From NCBI GenBank assembly GCA_016650315.1, contig JAENVZ010000007.1, forward strand, positions 1-5,780: a stretch of 5,780 nucleotides of DNA, written 5' to 3'. The position numbers and the translations under genes are program-made. Below the pieces are notes generated by a model that was given only the letters and a program-made list of their open reading frames with translations, made no database searches and was not told where the DNA came from. Shown one piece after another: positions 1 through 5,780 of this stretch (its first letter is position 1; each line of letters begins with the position of its first letter). Source of the DNA: Alphaproteobacteria bacterium. Lineage in GTDB: Bacteria; Pseudomonadota; Alphaproteobacteria; Sphingomonadales; Sphingomonadaceae.

Positions 1-1437
1 AAGGCCTTTCTCATGGCGTCCGGCGTGGCGCAGTTATGCGCGCTGGCCCGCTACACCGTTCTGGCCCGCATCCTGGGGCCTGAACAGCTCGGCCTTGCCG
101 CGATATTGATTCTCACCGCGCAGTTTTTCGAATCCGTTACGGACAGTGGCAGCGACCGTTTTCTGGTGCAGGATCGGGGAGGTGACGACCCCGCCTTGAT
201 GAGCCTTACCCATCTGGTTTCCTTTGGCCGGGGGTTGCTGATTGCTGCCGGACTCATCCTGCTTGCCGGCCCAATTTCCCACTTGTCAGGTGCGCCGCAG
301 CTGGTGCCCGAAATGATGGTGCTGGCAATTTCGCCCCTGATCATGGGCTTTGTCCATTGGGATTTTCGTCGTCAGCAACGCAGCAGCGATTTTCGGGCCG
401 AAGGCAATATCGTCATGTTTTCCGAAATCGGCAGCCTGATCGCAACGACCACCGCCGTGTTGATCCTGCGGGATTTCACCGCGATCCTGTACGGCCTGAT
501 CGCGCGGTCGCTGGTGACGGTCATCGTATCGCATATCGTGGCGCAGCGGCGCTATGCGATGGGCTATGCGCGCGCTTATGCGCCGCGTCTGGCGCGCTTT
601 GCCTGGCCGCTGATCATCAATGGCCTGCTGCTCTTCATCGGCGGACAGGGAGACAGAATTTTCATTTCCAACCAGTTGGGCGTTGCCGCACTAGGGCATT
701 ATTCAGCGGTCGCATTGCTGATCTTCTACCCCTCCGGCATGATCATGCGGTTCATGTCGACCACCTATTTGCCGCGTATTTCGGCACGGCATTCCGACCC
801 TGCCGCATGGGACCGGGCCAGCAGCGCCTTTGCCAGCCAAACCGTCCTGATCGGCATAGCAATGCAGTTTGGTTTTGTCCTGATCGCGCCTTTCGCCGTG
901 CCCATCCTCTATGGCGCACGATTTGAAATCGGATTGCTCCCTATTGCCCTGATCGCCATTTTGCAGACGATCCGTTTCATTCGCGCATGGCCCGGAACAG
1001 CGGCGATCGGCGCGGGCTTGAGTCATATCGTCATGATCAACAATGCGGTGCGGATGATTGCCTTCCCCGCCGCGATCACGGGTCTATCGCTGATAGGGGG
1101 CATGGAGGGCATTATCAGTGGCTTTATTTTTGCCGAATGCCTAGCATTTCTGGGCGGTTTGGTGATGGTGAACCGCGCTTTGGGGCAACCACTCATGCAT
1201 GGCGGCGGCCGTTTCCTCTATTTTGTGACGGGCGCAACGTTGCTGCTGCTGACTATCCTGCTCTTCGGACAGAATTGGTGGAATGCAGCGGCGCTAATGG
1301 TCGCCGCGCTCATCATCTGGGCGATTTTGCTGGTGCGTTCCGAATGGGGGGCATTGATGAATGCGCTTGCACTCGCAGACCGGGCGACCGGCCATCGCGT
1401 TCTGCCATCATGGATATTGGGCCGCTCCGGGGATTAG
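1..1437 (+). CDS. Wzx-type polysaccharide/oligosaccharide flippase (5' partial)
   Basis: Very hydrophobic protein of about 475 visible residues with roughly 12 or more membrane-spanning stretches and few charged residues. The N-terminal block around 'RYTVLARILGPEQLGLAA' is the hallmark of the MOP-superfamily Wzx/polysaccharide biosynthesis family: an amphipathic first helix, then LAR-LGP and a second membrane helix. A further family-like feature is the 'DSGSDRFLVQDR' segment after the second helix. Such proteins move lipid-linked (undecaprenyl) glycan units across the inner membrane for exopolysaccharide or O-antigen assembly; the substrate cannot be read from sequence. The first ATG is at base 13, with an AAGG 8 bases upstream, but the frame is open to base 1 (codons for K-A-F-L) and relatives normally carry some residues before this point. 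I therefore treat it as truncated by the window edge. It ends 9 bases from the convergent PycTM-like gene, and I saw no clear terminator hairpin in the gap. Confidence 0.82.
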   Translation, partial: KAFLMASGVAQLCALARYTVLARILGPEQLGLAAILILTAQFFESVTDSGSDRFLVQDRGGDDPALMSLTHLVSFGRGLLIAAGLILLAGPISHLSGAPQLVPEMMVLAISPLIMGFVHWDFRRQQRSSDFRAEGNIVMFSEIGSLIATTTAVLILRDFTAILYGLIARSLVTVIVSHIVAQRRYAMGYARAYAPRLARFAWPLIINGLLLFIGGQGDRIFISNQLGVAALGHYSAVALLIFYPSGMIMRFMSTTYLPRISARHSDPAAWDRASSAFASQTVLIGIAMQFGFVLIAPFAVPILYGARFEIGLLPIALIAILQTIRFIRAWPGTAAIGAGLSHIVMINNAVRMIAFPAAITGLSLIGGMEGIISGFIFAECLAFLGGLVMVNRALGQPLMHGGGRFLYFVTGATLLLLTILLFGQNWWNAAALMVAALIIWAILLVRSEWGALMNALALADRATGHRVLPSWILGRSGD

Positions 1438-1446
1438 GGCCGAGGA

Positions 1447-2025
1447 TTAAAACCGCCCGGTCACCAGTTCACCGATGAATGTCACGAAACTGAGCACCAG
1501 ACCGGACAGGAAAATGCGATAAGCATAGCTTAAATAGCGATATTTCTTGTGCTGGAGGACTTGCCCGTTCTGATAAATATCCCGCAACATGGTGCGGCAA
1601 ACCGTTTCGTCATCTTCCATCCGGTCGATGACCCGGTCGATATAGTCCGCTTCGCTTAACCCGGTGAAGATACCAAAGAACAGGATGTTGTCGTCCGCAC
1701 CTACAGGACCATGAACATGTGTCACCTTGGGCAGAACTGTCATCACCGCAAAGATGGCGGCAAAGAAGCCCGCAAAGGCCAGGATTGCGAACGGACCGAA
1801 CAAGGTCCCGCTATGCATCTGTCCCATCGACAGGGTAAAAACCACGAATGCCGCGCCCATCAGCATACTCGCCTTCTGGTCCGCCATCTGGCTGAGTTGC
1901 ATTTGCATTTGCTGCGATGTGCGGACCAGATGGATGGAATGCATCGACAAGTGGCGCCCCGCACCCGTCTTGCCCTGGTCCGTTCCGTCCGTTCCGCCCG
2001 TTTCGATTGTCTGCAATCCCGCCAT
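1447..2025 (-). CDS. PycTM/DUF5706-family membrane protein (Pycsar effector-like)
   Basis: A 192-residue protein. Helix one (about 52-69) directly follows the conserved 'ADQKASMLMG' block (48-57), helix two spans about 77-98, and helix three about 170-188 near the C-terminus. Between helices two and three lies 'NILFFGIFTGLSEADYIDR' (113-131), then an acidic helix and 'DIYQNGQVLQHKKYRYLSYAYR' in segments (149-170). This order (AD-KAS-containing first helix, FF-G block, (D)IY-NG--L--K-RYL-YAYR before the last helix) is what I recognise as the PycTM family. In Pycsar defence, PycTM proteins bind cCMP or cUMP and permeabilise the inner membrane. No cyclase is in the window, so a defence role is inference. 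The start at 2025 was chosen because a G-run lies 9 bases upstream and residues before it are not family-like. Met28 (base 1944) is an alternative that would drop a low-complexity GTDGTD segment. It is divergent from the acyl carrier protein gene and convergent with the flippase. Confidence 0.8.
   Translation of the reverse strand: MAGLQTIETGGTDGTDQGKTGAGRHLSMHSIHLVRTSQQMQMQLSQMADQKASMLMGAAFVVFTLSMGQMHSGTLFGPFAILAFAGFFAAIFAVMTVLPKVTHVHGPVGADDNILFFGIFTGLSEADYIDRVIDRMEDDETVCRTMLRDIYQNGQVLQHKKYRYLSYAYRIFLSGLVLSFVTFIGELVTGRF
1978..1995 (-). repeat. Perfect 9-bp tandem duplication in the PycTM-like N-terminus
   Basis: Two exact copies of GGAACGGAC on the coding (minus) strand encode the GTDGTD residues near position 11-16 of the protein. 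The duplication keeps the reading frame. It falls in a glycine- and threonine-rich stretch ahead of the conserved family domain, so it probably reflects slippage in an unconstrained N-terminal tail. Confidence 0.6.
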
Positions 2026-2069
2026 AGACCCAAACCCCCGGGAAATATCCCAAGCATTGCACCCTTTAC

Positions 2070-2098
2070 ATATTAGGGCAAGATCATGCCCGATTGCC
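2070..2098 (-). promoter_or_regulatory. Candidate promoter for the PycTM-like gene
   Basis: Reading leftward, a TAATAT hexamer (bases 2075 to 2070) resembles a -10 element and lies about 45 bases before the chosen start codon at 2025. The position 17 bases upstream (2098 to 2093, GGCAAT) is a poor -35. The call rests mainly on the -10 match and its location in the divergent intergenic region. Confidence 0.22.
2076..2091. promoter_or_regulatory. GATC-centred palindrome, candidate operator
   Basis: GGGCAAGATCATGCCC is a 16-bp palindrome with 14 of 16 positions symmetric (only the A/A pair flanking the central GATC mismatches). It sits between the divergently transcribed PycTM-like and acyl carrier protein genes, immediately upstream of the candidate leftward -10. 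This is a typical place for a dimeric repressor to control one or both genes. No specific regulator is recognised. Confidence 0.35.
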
Positions 2099-2107
2099 GC
2101 CTTATTC

Positions 2108-2138
2108 GCTTGCCAAAGGGGGCCTTCTGTTGGCAAGC
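2108..2138 (+). repeat. Perfect 8-bp inverted repeat upstream of the ACP gene
   Basis: GCTTGCCA (2108-2115) and TGGCAAGC (2131-2138) are exact reverse complements separated by 15 bases. The spacer contains a smaller hairpin (AAGG at 2116-2119 with CCTT at 2123-2126). An alternative pairing of AGGGG (2117-2121) with CCCCT (2141-2145) would compete with it. It lies 30 bases before the ACP start codon, so it could be an operator or a 5'-UTR structure. There is no U-tract, so it is not an intrinsic terminator. Confidence 0.45.
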
Positions 2139-2168
2139 AACCCCTCAGCATTTTGGGAATATTACAGC

Positions 2169-2411
2169 ATGGACAACCGCCAGGACATATTCGACAGCGT
2201 TGCGACGCAGATAGAACCTTTCAACAAGAAAGGCGTGAATTTGACGGAAGCCACGACCTTCGCCGGAGATATGGAGTGGGACAGCCTGACGGTCATGGAC
2301 TTCGTTGCCGCAATCGAGGATGAGTTCGACATCATCATCACCATGAACATGCAGGCTGAAATCGAAACCATCGGACAGCTTGTGGATGCGGTGGTAAAGC
2401 TGAAAGGTTGA
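2169..2411 (+). CDS. Acyl carrier protein of the sphingolipid (SPT) pathway
   Basis: An 80-residue acidic protein of ACP size. The phosphopantetheine attachment site is the 'EWDSLTVMDF' motif (36-46) with Ser39 as the modified residue, followed by the recognition-helix pattern 'AAIEDEFDIIIT' (48-59) and the family-typical 'IETIGQLVDAVV' end. Ser39 would be converted to the holo form by a phosphopantetheinyl transferase not seen here. The ATG at 2169 is preferred over the upstream ATG at 2094 because the extra 25 residues are not ACP-like and run through the inverted repeat; a weak GGGA lies 10 bases upstream. The gene lies directly ahead of serine palmitoyltransferase on the same strand. That pairing is known from Sphingomonas wittichii and Caulobacter, where the specialised ACP is thought to deliver the acyl chain to SPT. 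It differs from housekeeping AcpP, which has a DSLD/V-ELVMALEEEF context and belongs to a fab cluster. The role is inferred from motif and context. Confidence 0.9.
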   Translation: MDNRQDIFDSVATQIEPFNKKGVNLTEATTFAGDMEWDSLTVMDFVAAIEDEFDIIITMNMQAEIETIGQLVDAVVKLKG

Positions 2412-2418
2412 TGAGAAA

Positions 2419-2498
2419 CGTGCTCCTGCGAAAGCAGGAGCCCAGAGCCGCAGGCACTGTCTCTCGTTACCCTGGACTCCTGCTTTCGCAGGAGCACG
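2419..2498. repeat. REP-like double-hairpin palindromic element between acp and spt
   Basis: Two 27-base arms (2419-2445 and 2472-2498) are reverse complements at 26 of 27 positions, the exception being C2441 against A2476. Each arm contains its own perfect hairpin: CTCCTGC-GAAA-GCAGGAG at 2423-2440, and the same stem with loop TTTC at 2477-2494. The GAAA loop is a stable GNRA tetraloop on the plus-strand RNA. The CTCCTGCGAAAGCAGGAG core resembles intergenic palindromes I associate with sphingomonads and other Proteobacteria, probably mobilised by a REP-associated transposase elsewhere. It begins 7 bases after the ACP stop and ends 15 bases before the SPT start. With no U-tract it is unlikely to terminate transcription but may protect the acp message or affect spt expression. 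Confidence 0.8.
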
Positions 2499-2500
2499 AA

Positions 2501-2521
2501 ATGAAAGTATGGAATGACTGA
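2501..2521 (+). other. Six-codon mini-ORF overlapping the SPT start
   Basis: ATG at 2501 reads M-K-V-W-N-D then TGA (2519-2521), out of frame with and overlapping the SPT start codon at 2514. A GGAG from the right arm of the palindromic repeat (2491-2494) sits 6 bases upstream, an ideal ribosome-binding spacing for this ATG but too far (19 bases) for the SPT ATG. It could act by termination-reinitiation coupling to SPT. It may equally be chance. Confidence 0.2.
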
Positions 2522-3719
2522 CCTTTTTTCCAAATTCGACGCCCTGATCGCCGAGCGCGAGGCATTGCTTGCGACTGGCGTGCGCGACCCGTTCTCCATT
2601 GTGATGGACGAAGTGAAATCGCCCACCCTCGCCGTCATCAAGGGCAAGGAAACCATCCTGCTCGGCACTTATAATTATATGGGCATGACTTTTGACCCCG
2701 ACGTCATTCAGGCGGGCAAGGACGCTCTTGACAATTTCGGGTCGGGAACGACCGGCAGCCGCGTCCTTAACGGCACCTATCAGGGACACCGGGAATGCGA
2801 GGACGCGCTCAAAGAATTTTACGGCACCGATCATGCCATGGTCTTTTCGACCGGCTATCAGGCCAATCTGGGCATCATCTCCACATTGGCGGGCAAGGGC
2901 GATTACATCATTCTGGACGCCGACAGCCATGCTTCCATCTACGACGGCTGCGCGCTGGGGAACGCCGAAATCGTTCGTTTCCGTCACAACAGCGTCGAGG
3001 ATCTGGACAAGCGCCTGGGCCGCCTGCCCGCCGAAGCCCTGAAGCTGGTGGTGCTGGAAGGCGTCTATTCGATGCTCGGCGACATCGCGCCGCTTCCCGC
3101 CATGGTCGCGGCAGTCAAAAAGCACCCCAACGTCATGATCCTGTGCGATGAAGCGCATGGCATGGGCTTTTTCGGCAAAAATGGCCGGGGCGTGTTTGAG
3201 GAACTGGGCTGCGAGGGCGACATCGACTTTGTTGTCGGCACCTTCTCCAAGTCGGTCGGTACGGTCGGCGGCTTTTGCGTGTCCAACCATCCCAAATTCG
3301 AAGTGCTGCGGCTTGTATGCCGTCCCTATGTTTTCACCGCCTCGCTGCCGCCCAGCGTCGTTGCCACGGCAGCCGCCTCTATTCGAAAGCTCATGCACGC
3401 GGGCGAAAAGCGCGCCCACCTTTGGGAAAACAGCCGCTGGCTGCACAATGGACTGACCGGCCTTGGCTTCAAACTGGGCACCGACACGCCGCAATCGGCA
3501 ATCATTGCGGTCATCCTCAGCGACCAGACCCAGGCCGTTGCGATGTGGCAGGCGTTGCTGGAGCTGGGCCTTTATGTGAACATGGCCCGTCCGCCTGCTA
3601 CCCCCGCTGGCACTTATTTACTGCGTTGCTCCTTATGCGCGGAGCATTCCAGCGAACAAGTCGGACAGATACTGGAAATGTTCGCTCAGGCGGGTCGTGC
3701 GGTAGGCTGCATCGCATAG
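2514..3719 (+). CDS. spt: Serine palmitoyltransferase (2-amino-3-oxoalkanoyl synthase family, PLP-dependent)
   Basis: A 401-residue fold-type I PLP enzyme of the alpha-oxoamine synthase family. It condenses L-serine with a long-chain acyl thioester, releasing CO2, to form 3-ketodihydrosphingosine, the committed step of sphingolipid synthesis. From memory it matches S. paucimobilis SPT (420 residues) end to end, lacking about 19 N-terminal residues. The active site is intact: His139 stacks on PLP (DADSHASIYDG), Asp212 and His215 (CDEAHGMGFF) contact the cofactor, Lys246 (GTFSKSVGT) forms the internal aldimine, and Arg359 (NMARPPATPAG) and Arg371 (LLRCSLCAEH) correspond to the substrate-carboxylate arginines 378 and 390. 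Family signature 'LGTYNYMGMTFDP' is at 50-62. The ATG at 2514 is the only possible standard start, since an in-frame TGA lies at 2502-2504. No good Shine-Dalgarno sits before it. Predicted cytosolic or peripheral on the inner membrane. It follows the ACP gene by 102 bases, which hold a REP-like repeat. Confidence 0.96.
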   Translation: MTDLFSKFDALIAEREALLATGVRDPFSIVMDEVKSPTLAVIKGKETILLGTYNYMGMTFDPDVIQAGKDALDNFGSGTTGSRVLNGTYQGHRECEDALKEFYGTDHAMVFSTGYQANLGIISTLAGKGDYIILDADSHASIYDGCALGNAEIVRFRHNSVEDLDKRLGRLPAEALKLVVLEGVYSMLGDIAPLPAMVAAVKKHPNVMILCDEAHGMGFFGKNGRGVFEELGCEGDIDFVVGTFSKSVGTVGGFCVSNHPKFEVLRLVCRPYVFTASLPPSVVATAAASIRKLMHAGEKRAHLWENSRWLHNGLTGLGFKLGTDTPQSAIIAVILSDQTQAVAMWQALLELGLYVNMARPPATPAGTYLLRCSLCAEHSSEQVGQILEMFAQAGRAVGCIA

Positions 3720-3727
3720 AAATGCCG

Positions 3728-3749
3728 CCAAAATGGTGCCAAAACGGTG
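3728..3749 (+). repeat. Tandem 11-bp direct repeat before the kinase gene
   Basis: CCAAAATGGTG (3728-3738) is immediately followed by CCAAAACGGTG (3739-3749), identical at 10 of 11 positions. The 11-base period is about one DNA turn and resembles the spacing of direct-repeat boxes bound by OmpR/PhoB-type regulators. It lies between the spt stop and the hybrid kinase start, so it is a plausible activator site for the kinase gene, though no promoter hexamers are convincing next to it. Confidence 0.3.
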
Positions 3750-3791
3750 TCTTTTCAGGCGTTGCCGCTTGGGCTATGGTGACAGCGAGCT

Positions 3792-3796
3792 GGAGG
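3792..3796 (+). promoter_or_regulatory. Shine-Dalgarno GGAGG that points to an ATT start codon
   Basis: GGAGG is one of the strongest anti-SD matches in the window. Counting 7 bases on, the codon at 3804-3806 is ATT, in frame with the hybrid kinase. No ATG, GTG or TTG in that frame lies between the upstream stop (TGA 3780-3782) and base 3969, so this site decides the start. Confidence 0.55.
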
Positions 3797-3803
3797 CCAG
3801 GCC

Positions 3804-5780
3804 ATTTATACGGATGAGCAGAATGTCCCGCTGTGGGCGCCAATAGGACGCTTTCTGCCGTTATTTTTTGCGGCCGGTCTGTCGCTGACGCTTGCTGCAC
3901 TTTTATATTTCGTATCGCAGGCAAGCACGGAACGTGGCGAGGCTCTGACATCCCAGCGCCATAGTTTCATGGTGATGAACATCGCCCGCGCACTGGATGG
4001 GACCATTGCCAAATCCGAATATATTCTCGCCCGCTATGTGATCAGCACCGACAAGGATGTGGGTCGCCTCTATCAGTCGGAATGGCATAAGGCTGGGCAA
4101 CAGCTTGAACTACTCAAGCGCGAAACGCGTGATAGTCCGCGGCAAATGATGTTGGTATCGCAATTGCGCGATGCCTATATGCAGCGTGGACGCGAACTGG
4201 ACGACATAGCGCTGCGCACCAGCTATGATCAGAAAATGGGTTCGCTTGCCCGCTTTCATCAGGCAGGAAAAGCGAAAAGCCTCAGCCGGATCACATCGCT
4301 TCTAAGCCAGGTGATCAAGGGCGAAGAAGCTGTTCTGGAACGGCGCAGTGCCGCTGTCAGCGCATCGGAAACGCGATCGGATAACCTGTCGAGCACCTAC
4401 CGGATTTTCGGCCTGATCATATTGGTGGGCGCGCTCGGTATGGGTTGGGCCGCGAATGCCGCGATCAGCGATCGGCGCAACGCCCGCCGTCTCGCTGAAG
4501 CGGAATCGTTGCGCGCAACCGACCTTGAGGCTGCGGTGACGGAACGGACCCATGAACTGGAAATCGCCAACGAAAGCCTGCGCCGGGAGGCGGCCGAGCG
4601 TGCCCAGGCGGAAGAAAGCCTGCGTCAGATGCAGAAGATGGAAGCAGTCGGGCAATTAACAGGTGGCATCGCCCATGACTTCAACAATATGTTGGCCGTC
4701 GTCGTCGGCGGCCTGGAACTGGCCCGGCGCAAGATGCACCAGAACCCAGCCCATGCCGAACGCCATATCGCCAATGCGATGGAGGGTGCCAACAGAGCGT
4801 CGGCGCTGACCCGGCGACTGCTCGCCTTTGCCCGTTCCGAACCCCTGTTGCCCGACACGCTCAACCCTGATGCCCTCATCAGCGGCATGACCGATCTGAT
4901 CGACCGCACCATCGGTGATCAAATTCGCGTCGAAACGATTCAGGAATCGAATGGGTGGAAGATATGGGTCGATCGCCATCAGCTTGAAAATGCGATACTG
5001 AACCTTGCAGTTAATGCGCGCGATGCCATGGAAGGCAAAGGCACTCTCACCATTATGACGCGGCAGGTGCAACTCGCCGCGCAAGAAATTGGAGAGTGCA
5101 CGGCAGGCGATTATATAGTCATAGGTGTGCGGGACACTGGCTGCGGTATGCCGCCAGACGTGCTCACCCGCGCTTTTGAACCCTTTTTCACGACCAAGCC
5201 CGTGGGCAAGGGAACCGGCCTTGGCCTGAGCCAGATTTTCGGCTTCGTCGGTCAATGCCACGGCGAAATCCATATTGATTCAGAGGTTGGCAAGGGAACC
5301 GAAGTCAGCCTCTACCTGCCCCGTTACATAATGGATAGCGAACATGATGCTGCGCCCGCCGCATCGGGGACAACCGATGACGCCATGCTCCATGCCGCCG
5401 GTATCGAAATATTGGTGGTCGAGGACGATCCGCGCGTTCTTTCGGCAACATTCGACGCGCTGGTGGAACTGGGCCACCACCCTGTCGCGTGCGATCATCC
5501 CAGCAAGGCCGCAAGCATATTGGCCGATCATGACACGATCGGACTGATCATATCCGACGTGCTGATGCCCGACATGACCGGTCCTGAAATGATCGCCATG
5601 TTGCGCCATTCACATCCGGGCATTCCGGTACTGTTCGTGACCGGTTTTGCTGGCGATGTTGAGGATGCGGCCATGTTTGCAGGCTGCGAGGTATTGCGTA
5701 AACCCTACACCATTTCAACGCTGTCAGCCGCCATCACCCATGCCATCGTCAATGGGCAAGCCGCTCCCCTTAGCGGATCG
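3804..5780 (+). CDS. Hybrid sensor histidine kinase with CHASE3-like sensor and receiver domain (3' partial, probable ATT start)
   Basis: The frame is open to the window end, giving 659 residues when numbered from the ATT at 3804. Order of parts: short cytoplasmic tail; TM1 (about 17-37); a helical, probably periplasmic region (about 38-200) that fits CHASE3 ('[10 protein letters not shown]'-like end, here [10 protein letters not shown]); TM2 (about 201-221); a charged coiled coil (about 225-283); the HisKA phosphoacceptor box '[11 protein letters not shown]' with His291; an HATPase domain with N-box '[10 protein letters not shown]' (Asn404), G1 'DTGCGM' (444-449) and G2 'GKGTGLGLS' (468-476); and a receiver with acidic pocket E540-D541-D542, phospho-acceptor Asp585 ([10 protein letters not shown]), Thr613 and Lys633. 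The HDFNN box is typical of hybrid-type kinases. All catalytic residues are present, so it should autophosphorylate and pass phosphate to its own receiver, acting at the inner membrane. The signal and downstream partner are unknown. The receiver is nearly complete, so the stop is probably just outside the window. ATG at 3969 would delete TM1 and is unlikely. Confidence 0.88.
   Translation, partial: MYTDEQNVPLWAPIGRFLPLFFAAGLSLTLAALLYFVSQASTERGEALTSQRHSFMVMNIARALDGTIAKSEYILARYVISTDKDVGRLYQSEWHKAGQQLELLKRETRDSPRQMMLVSQLRDAYMQRGRELDDIALRTSYDQKMGSLARFHQAGKAKSLSRITSLLSQVIKGEEAVLERRSAAVSASETRSDNLSSTYRIFGLIILVGALGMGWAANAAISDRRNARRLAEAESLRATDLEAAVTERTHELEIANESLRREAAERAQAEESLRQMQKMEAVGQLTGGIAHDFNNMLAVVVGGLELARRKMHQNPAHAERHIANAMEGANRASALTRRLLAFARSEPLLPDTLNPDALISGMTDLIDRTIGDQIRVETIQESNGWKIWVDRHQLENAILNLAVNARDAMEGKGTLTIMTRQVQLAAQEIGECTAGDYIVIGVRDTGCGMPPDVLTRAFEPFFTTKPVGKGTGLGLSQIFGFVGQCHGEIHIDSEVGKGTEVSLYLPRYIMDSEHDAAPAASGTTDDAMLHAAGIEILVVEDDPRVLSATFDALVELGHHPVACDHPSKAASILADHDTIGLIISDVLMPDMTGPEMIAMLRHSHPGIPVLFVTGFAGDVEDAAMFAGCEVLRKPYTISTLSAAITHAIVNGQAAPLSGS

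Noticed and set aside
2057..2085. TTGCAC followed 17 bases later by AAGATC as a rightward promoter for acp
   Set aside because: The -10 match is too poor to annotate. The real acp promoter probably lies in this region but cannot be placed from sequence alone.
1727..2323. Plus-strand frame of 198 codons opposite the PycTM-like gene and running into the acp gene
   Set aside because: It is cysteine-, proline- and arginine-rich with no family pattern, and overlaps two genes with clear domain motifs.
2419..2498. The acp-spt hairpin as a Rho-independent terminator
   Set aside because: No run of T follows either hairpin, and the genes on both sides belong to one pathway and are likely cotranscribed.
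2145..3494. A 449-codon open frame on the minus strand opposite acp and spt
   Set aside because: It covers almost exactly the well-supported ACP and SPT genes, runs through the palindromic repeat, and its translation is low in recognisable motifs. It is a GC-rich antisense shadow.
3752..3780. TTTTCA with TATGGT (17-base spacing) as a kinase promoter
   Set aside because: Both hexamers are weak matches, and such pairs occur by chance at this length.
3275..3817. Plus-strand 180-codon frame overlapping the SPT 3' end and the kinase start
   Set aside because: Most of it lies inside SPT in another frame and has no family signature. Its last 13 codons from ATG 3776 lack a ribosome-binding site.
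3969..5780. ATG 3969 as the start of the hybrid kinase
   Set aside because: It would remove the in-frame TM1 segment that the CHASE3 topology requires, and I see no good Shine-Dalgarno before it.

Overview
The window reads as a chromosomal segment of a sphingomonad (Alphaproteobacteria, Sphingobium/Sphingomonas-like). The strongest evidence is a serine palmitoyltransferase (SPT) that matches, as recalled, the soluble homodimeric Sphingomonas paucimobilis enzyme along its whole length. It is preceded by the small dedicated acyl carrier protein known from sphingomonad and Caulobacter sphingolipid loci. The GC-rich codon use and a palindromic repeat of a type I associate with sphingomonad genomes fit this. 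No rRNA, tRNA, CRISPR array, transposase or phage gene was seen.

Layout. (1) Bases 1-1437, plus strand: a Wzx-type polysaccharide flippase of the MOP superfamily, probably cut at its 5' end by the window edge. (2) Bases 1447-2025, minus strand, convergent with the flippase and only 9 bases from it: a three-TM protein of the PycTM/DUF5706 family, the effector family of Pycsar anti-phage systems, with no nucleotide cyclase in view. (3) Bases 2026-2168: a divergent intergenic region with a GATC-centred palindrome and a perfect 8-bp inverted repeat. (4) Bases 2169-3719, plus strand: acyl carrier protein, then a REP-like double hairpin, then SPT. Together they form a sphingolipid-initiation pair. 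(5) Bases 3720-3803: a short intergenic region with a tandem 11-bp repeat. (6) Base 3804 to the window end, plus strand: a membrane hybrid histidine kinase (TM, CHASE3-like sensor, TM, coiled coil, HisKA, HATPase, receiver) that runs off the edge.

How the genes relate. ACP and SPT supply the first committed step of sphingolipid synthesis: the ACP presents the acyl chain and SPT condenses it with L-serine to give 3-ketodihydrosphingosine. The flippase, the PycTM-like protein and the kinase are also membrane or envelope proteins, so the segment has an envelope theme, but no functional link between them is shown by the sequence.

Most notable points. The kinase has no in-frame ATG, GTG or TTG ahead of its first membrane segment, yet a GGAGG lies 7 bases before an in-frame ATT, which suggests a rare AUU start or a frameshift. 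The PycTM-family protein has no cyclase partner in this window and lies divergently next to sphingolipid genes. The repeat between acp and spt places a ribosome-binding-like GGAG in front of a six-codon ORF that overlaps the SPT start.
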